From: Heterotrichella gracilis
Lineage: Eukaryota > Sar > Xanthophyceae > Tribonematales > Xanthonemataceae
Length of the DNA: 34,731 nucleotides
Assembly: GCA_032358255.1 (NCBI GenBank)
Contig: JAULBX010027717.1
Location: 1 to 34,731 of the forward strand
Direction: 5' to 3'
Notes under the pieces: generated by a model
What the model saw: only the letters and a program-made list of their open reading frames with translations
Told to the model about the DNA's origin: nothing
Database searches by the model: none
Part shown: positions 31,772-34,731 of the stretch, piece after piece
Layout of the letters: each line of letters opens with the position of its first letter
Position numbering within the stretch: the first letter of the stretch is position 1
Program-made: the position numbers and the translations under genes

Positions 31772-34731
31772 TTAATTAGAATATGAGTTGGAAATAACCT
31801 GTGCCCTATTTCTAAAACTCAGTGAAAAATAATACAGTAACTCATTCATGTTTTCTTGTTCTGTAAGGCTTTTATCAATAAAATAACGATCATAAACCAA
31901 TTCAATTTTTGAGGTAATGTTATCGGAAGAATTGTTAATAAATGCTATACTCCAGGTTTCGTCTTCTGCTTTTGACTTGGCATTTTTATAAATGTACAAT
32001 TTACCTTTTTGGTATTTATTGGAAGCAAGCATTTCTTTCAAAAAGACCATAGAATCTCTTTTAATATTTTCTTTTTGATAATTGTAATAGTCGTTTAGTT
32101 GCAGTTGACTTTGAATGAGAGATTCAATCAGACTTTTTTGACTGAGATAGGATCTGTCAAATTTATCAAGCAATTTTTCTTTTTCAAGTTCACTGTAAAA
32201 GTAAGTACGGGTGTATTTATTTTTACAGAAATAGCTGATCATGGTATCTTGCAGGATCACCTGTTGTTTTAACATACAAATGGTGAGAGGCATGGCAATA
32301 TTTTGTGCTTTTAGTTTAGAGACCTTTGAAATGAACTGTTTTGTTTTTTCATCCGTTTTGTAATATGGAGCAAGGATCCAAACATAATTAATAAGTACCG
32401 GTCTGTTTAAGGCATCTTCATTTTTATAATAATTCGATCTGTTTGTTATGTTGTTATTTGAAAGACCAAGTAAATTGCTTTGAATGTTTTCGGCATTTTC
32501 TTGTGAGGATTTATCAAGATGGCTAAAATCAGTGGCGTTAGCGCCGGCACTTTTAGAATTTTGTGGGGTGTAACGTTTTAAACTCAGGATGGCATCTGAT
32601 AAAATATTGTCTTTTTGTGTGGCATAAAGTGAAGGACTGATGATGTTTCGATGCACCAGTTCAGCGAGAAGGGTATACACTGCTTCACGGTATTCTTCGT
32701 ATTTGGTAAGTGCCAGCATGCCCGGAAAAAAACGTTTACAAAGTTCTAAGGAGTCGTGAAGAACTATAAATACATCACTTACTGTATTAGCTGCTCCAAC
32801 CAAGGGTGTTTCTTTCAAGATCAGGTTGTAGAACTCATTAAACGCGTTTTGTGTTTTTAAATAGGCTAAGCCTTTTAATAAACAAAGTTGAAGATAAAAA
32901 CTGTCGGTGTATTGCGTATATAGGTTTTTGTATGGAGCAATGATTTTTTCTGTTTCGAGGGTGCCACCATTCACGAACATTTGCGCACGGCTATCTTCAT
33001 TAATTTTAGAAAGATTTTCCTTAGAAATAAATTTTACAAAACTATCAGCAAACTCTACCTGAAATCCAATAGAAATGAGAGAAACATTGGCTCGCTGACG
33101 CACCAAAGTATCGGAGCTACTTAAATCGATCAATAATTGATCGAATTTATTTTCAAAAATATTTTTACCAATCACTGTATCCAGCGGTTGAAACGATTCA
33201 AAAAAACCTTTGGTCCAACCTTGCATGCCAATCAAGGTATCATATGGTGCAATGATCTCCTGCATTAAACCGTGGTTGATCATCAATTTAAGGGACATAG
33301 CTCTTCGAGTTGCAGTATCTCTAATGGAGCAGCTATATGTAAAATTGGTCCCCTCTATTTTAGAGTTCGTATTTCTCAAAAATAAACTGCCGCTGCTGAG
33401 AAGATTCTTTTCAATCTTTTTTACCAGTGTTTTAGGATTTCGATAATCGTAATCATTGTATTTTTCCATCGTGATGGAAACATATTCATTGGTTGATGGT
33501 GAATAATAATATTTGTTGTTAGATCTAAAGTCGAAATCGGCTTTTTCTGTCTTTTTTGGCGGTCGACTTGCTTCATATGCCTTTGCATAACTTTCATTAA
33601 AGTGACTTAAAGCATTGTCGCTCACTTCATCTTTCACTTTAAAATAAAAATCTTTATCGGTAATTTCTTTTATTGGATTGGTATAAAAAAAGTCAGTCAG
33701 CGTAAAAGACTTAAAATAATCTGAATTTAACGGTGTTTCTTTCTCAGATAACTTAAAGACCGAATAATAGTGAACCCCTTTTATAAACACTTTTCCTTGA
33801 AAGTGGTTGCCGTTTGTATTCTTGGCGCTTATGTTAATGCAAGGAAATCCTTGTTCTTGAGTTAAAGTGGTTTTGATCTCTTTTTCAAATTTGAGGTTTA
33901 ATAAAATGTGTTTACTGAATTGATTTAATTCAAAAGTATCTTCTTCCAGCGAATTAAAATCGTTGTAAACGGCATGCTGCAGTCCATAAAACTCTTTTTT
34001 TGAAGCATCATAGGCATACAGATCTTCTAATAGTCCAATCGTTGAAATGTTTGAGTACCTGGAATAAGAATATCCTGCCGGGATCTTCACTTCAAAGCCT
34101 TTATTTGGTGGTGAAAAAGAAAGCATTTTTTCGCCCTTATTCACAAACTGAATGGAATTAAAAAACAGTTTCGCCTCCGTTCCGCTGGCATAATCGTGTT
34201 TACCTCCCAATTTAAAAATGATGAGTTCGAGCGGACTAAAATAGATCTGAAAATGTTGATCGTTTCCATTACGGGTACGACTGATCAATTCAATTCCTTT
34301 TATGCCTGTGTTGCTGACGATTTCTTTTTTAGAAAGAATTTTTCCCGGAATATTTTCGAAGAGCAAACTGTCTACCCGTTTTTGCAGGTCGGCGGGACTC
34401 ACATTAAACAAGGTACCCAGGTGTTTTAAGCGCACAATGGTGTAAAAACTTCCGTTCACCATATCGGCATGAATGGAATAACGCAGGTTACCAATGTTTA
34501 TTATGGGATAAAGTTTTCCGGGAGTGCTGCAGTAAAAAACGGAATCCTTGCTGTATTGGGTGGAGAATGTCACCGGTTTTACGCGCTTATCGAGCTCATC
34601 CTTTAAGGCACTGCTTTTTTTAGAAACTTTTGGATACACCGGTTCAACCACATATCCTCTCGCTCTTAATAATTCAATGACCCCTTTCTCACCCGGCAAA
34701 TGGGCGGCTCCCACTCCACTGAATATGGACT
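31772..34731 (-). CDS. TraB/GumN-family protein, large, N-terminus beyond window
   Basis: The frame runs off the window end, so at least 986 residues are visible and the true start is outside. The first visible residues, SIFSGVGAAHLPGEKGVIEL then RARGYVVEPV, are the conserved C-terminal end of the TraB/GumN domain (GxxHLpG...GlxxlLrarGyxVepv). What follows is a long part of about 940 residues rich in mixed alpha/beta and later helical repeats, without a motif I know; residues about 540-850 look like a helical repeat array. TraB/GumN proteins are metalloprotease-like and of poorly known role. The extension is unusual compared with the roughly 300-aa simple family members. It ends 31 bases upstream of the MoxR gene. 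Confidence 0.8.
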   Translation of the reverse strand, partial: SIFSGVGAAHLPGEKGVIELLRARGYVVEPVYPKVSKKSSALKDELDKRVKPVTFSTQYSKDSVFYCSTPGKLYPIINIGNLRYSIHADMVNGSFYTIVRLKHLGTLFNVSPADLQKRVDSLLFENIPGKILSKKEIVSNTGIKGIELISRTRNGNDQHFQIYFSPLELIIFKLGGKHDYASGTEAKLFFNSIQFVNKGEKMLSFSPPNKGFEVKIPAGYSYSRYSNISTIGLLEDLYAYDASKKEFYGLQHAVYNDFNSLEEDTFELNQFSKHILLNLKFEKEIKTTLTQEQGFPCINISAKNTNGNHFQGKVFIKGVHYYSVFKLSEKETPLNSDYFKSFTLTDFFYTNPIKEITDKDFYFKVKDEVSDNALSHFNESYAKAYEASRPPKKTEKADFDFRSNNKYYYSPSTNEYVSITMEKYNDYDYRNPKTLVKKIEKNLLSSGSLFLRNTNSKIEGTNFTYSCSIRDTATRRAMSLKLMINHGLMQEIIAPYDTLIGMQGWTKGFFESFQPLDTVIGKNIFENKFDQLLIDLSSSDTLVRQRANVSLISIGFQVEFADSFVKFISKENLSKINEDSRAQMFVNGGTLETEKIIAPYKNLYTQYTDSFYLQLCLLKGLAYLKTQNAFNEFYNLILKETPLVGAANTVSDVFIVLHDSLELCKRFFPGMLALTKYEEYREAVYTLLAELVHRNIISPSLYATQKDNILSDAILSLKRYTPQNSKSAGANATDFSHLDKSSQENAENIQSNLLGLSNNNITNRSNYYKNEDALNRPVLINYVWILAPYYKTDEKTKQFISKVSKLKAQNIAMPLTICMLKQQVILQDTMISYFCKNKYTRTYFYSELEKEKLLDKFDRSYLSQKSLIESLIQSQLQLNDYYNYQKENIKRDSMVFLKEMLASNKYQKGKLYIYKNAKSKAEDETWSIAFINNSSDNITSKIELVYDRYFIDKSLTEQENMNELLYYFSLSFRNRAQVISNSYSN

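Noticed and set aside
1..34731. CRISPR array
   Set aside because: No regularly spaced direct repeats of 25-40 bases were found. The repeated protein segments in the adhesins are coding paralogy, not an array.

Overview
The window looks like a chromosomal segment of a Bacteroidota bacterium (Flavobacteriales/Cytophagales-like; no closer placement is attempted). The evidence is: promoters of the Bacteroidota type (TTG or TTTG, 19-20 bp, then TAnnTTTG/A) in front of many genes; secreted proteins ending in type IX secretion signals (type A and type B gliding-motility C-termini); a short CarB; a PaaZ fusion enzyme; and AT-rich DNA with few Shine-Dalgarno sites.

Region 1-2700 is accessory in character. 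A repeat-rich end (about 57-230) lies beside a small membrane protein with a predicted winged-helix N-terminus (minus strand). A dispersed Bacteroidota-type repeat follows (926-1046). Then comes a two-gene operon: an unknown 251-aa protein and a 200-aa PIN-domain nuclease-like protein. Its promoter is overlapped by a perfect 9-bp inverted repeat that looks like an operator. Convergent with this operon, and sharing its bidirectional terminator, is the most unusual object in the window: a roughly 120-nt RNA gene on the minus strand (2556-2671) with its own promoter. It holds the two halves of a tRNA in permuted order: 3' half (T arm and acceptor strand), 21-nt linker, 5' half (acceptor strand, D arm, anticodon strand). 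The rejoined halves pair in all four arms. The acceptor stem has the G3-U70 pair and A73 typical of alanine tRNAs and tmRNA, but the anticodon position reads GAA. No classical tmRNA signature or tag reading frame is visible.

Region 2880-7710 holds small proteins (two of them very short and near-leaderless), a DUF5808-like protein, a possible zinc-binding protein, the pair VF530-like protein/RNase HI (minus), and a plus-strand operon of an orphan OmpR-type response regulator, a single-domain degenerate DEAD-box-like protein and a GT22 (Alg9/PIG-B-like) mannosyltransferase.

Region 7780-14000 is core metabolism: PaaZ (phenylacetate ring cleavage), RidA, an RRM RNA-binding protein with a clear promoter and terminator, CarB (without the C-terminal regulatory domain) and a small haem-binding lipoprotein-like c-type cytochrome.

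Region 14065-27500 (minus strand) is a cell-surface block. It has a frameshifted type-A-sorted protein, then three giant type-B-sorted adhesin-like paralogues (1268, 1055 and 1089 aa) that share their central and C-terminal parts but differ at the N-terminus, a small exported protein translationally coupled to the last of them, and a lipoprotein.

Region 27511-34731 holds a GNAT acetyltransferase, an RluE-type pseudouridine synthase, a repeat-bearing intergenic stretch, and a minus-strand run of TraB/GumN-family protein (cut by the window edge), MoxR ATPase, a hypothetical protein and fumarylacetoacetase.
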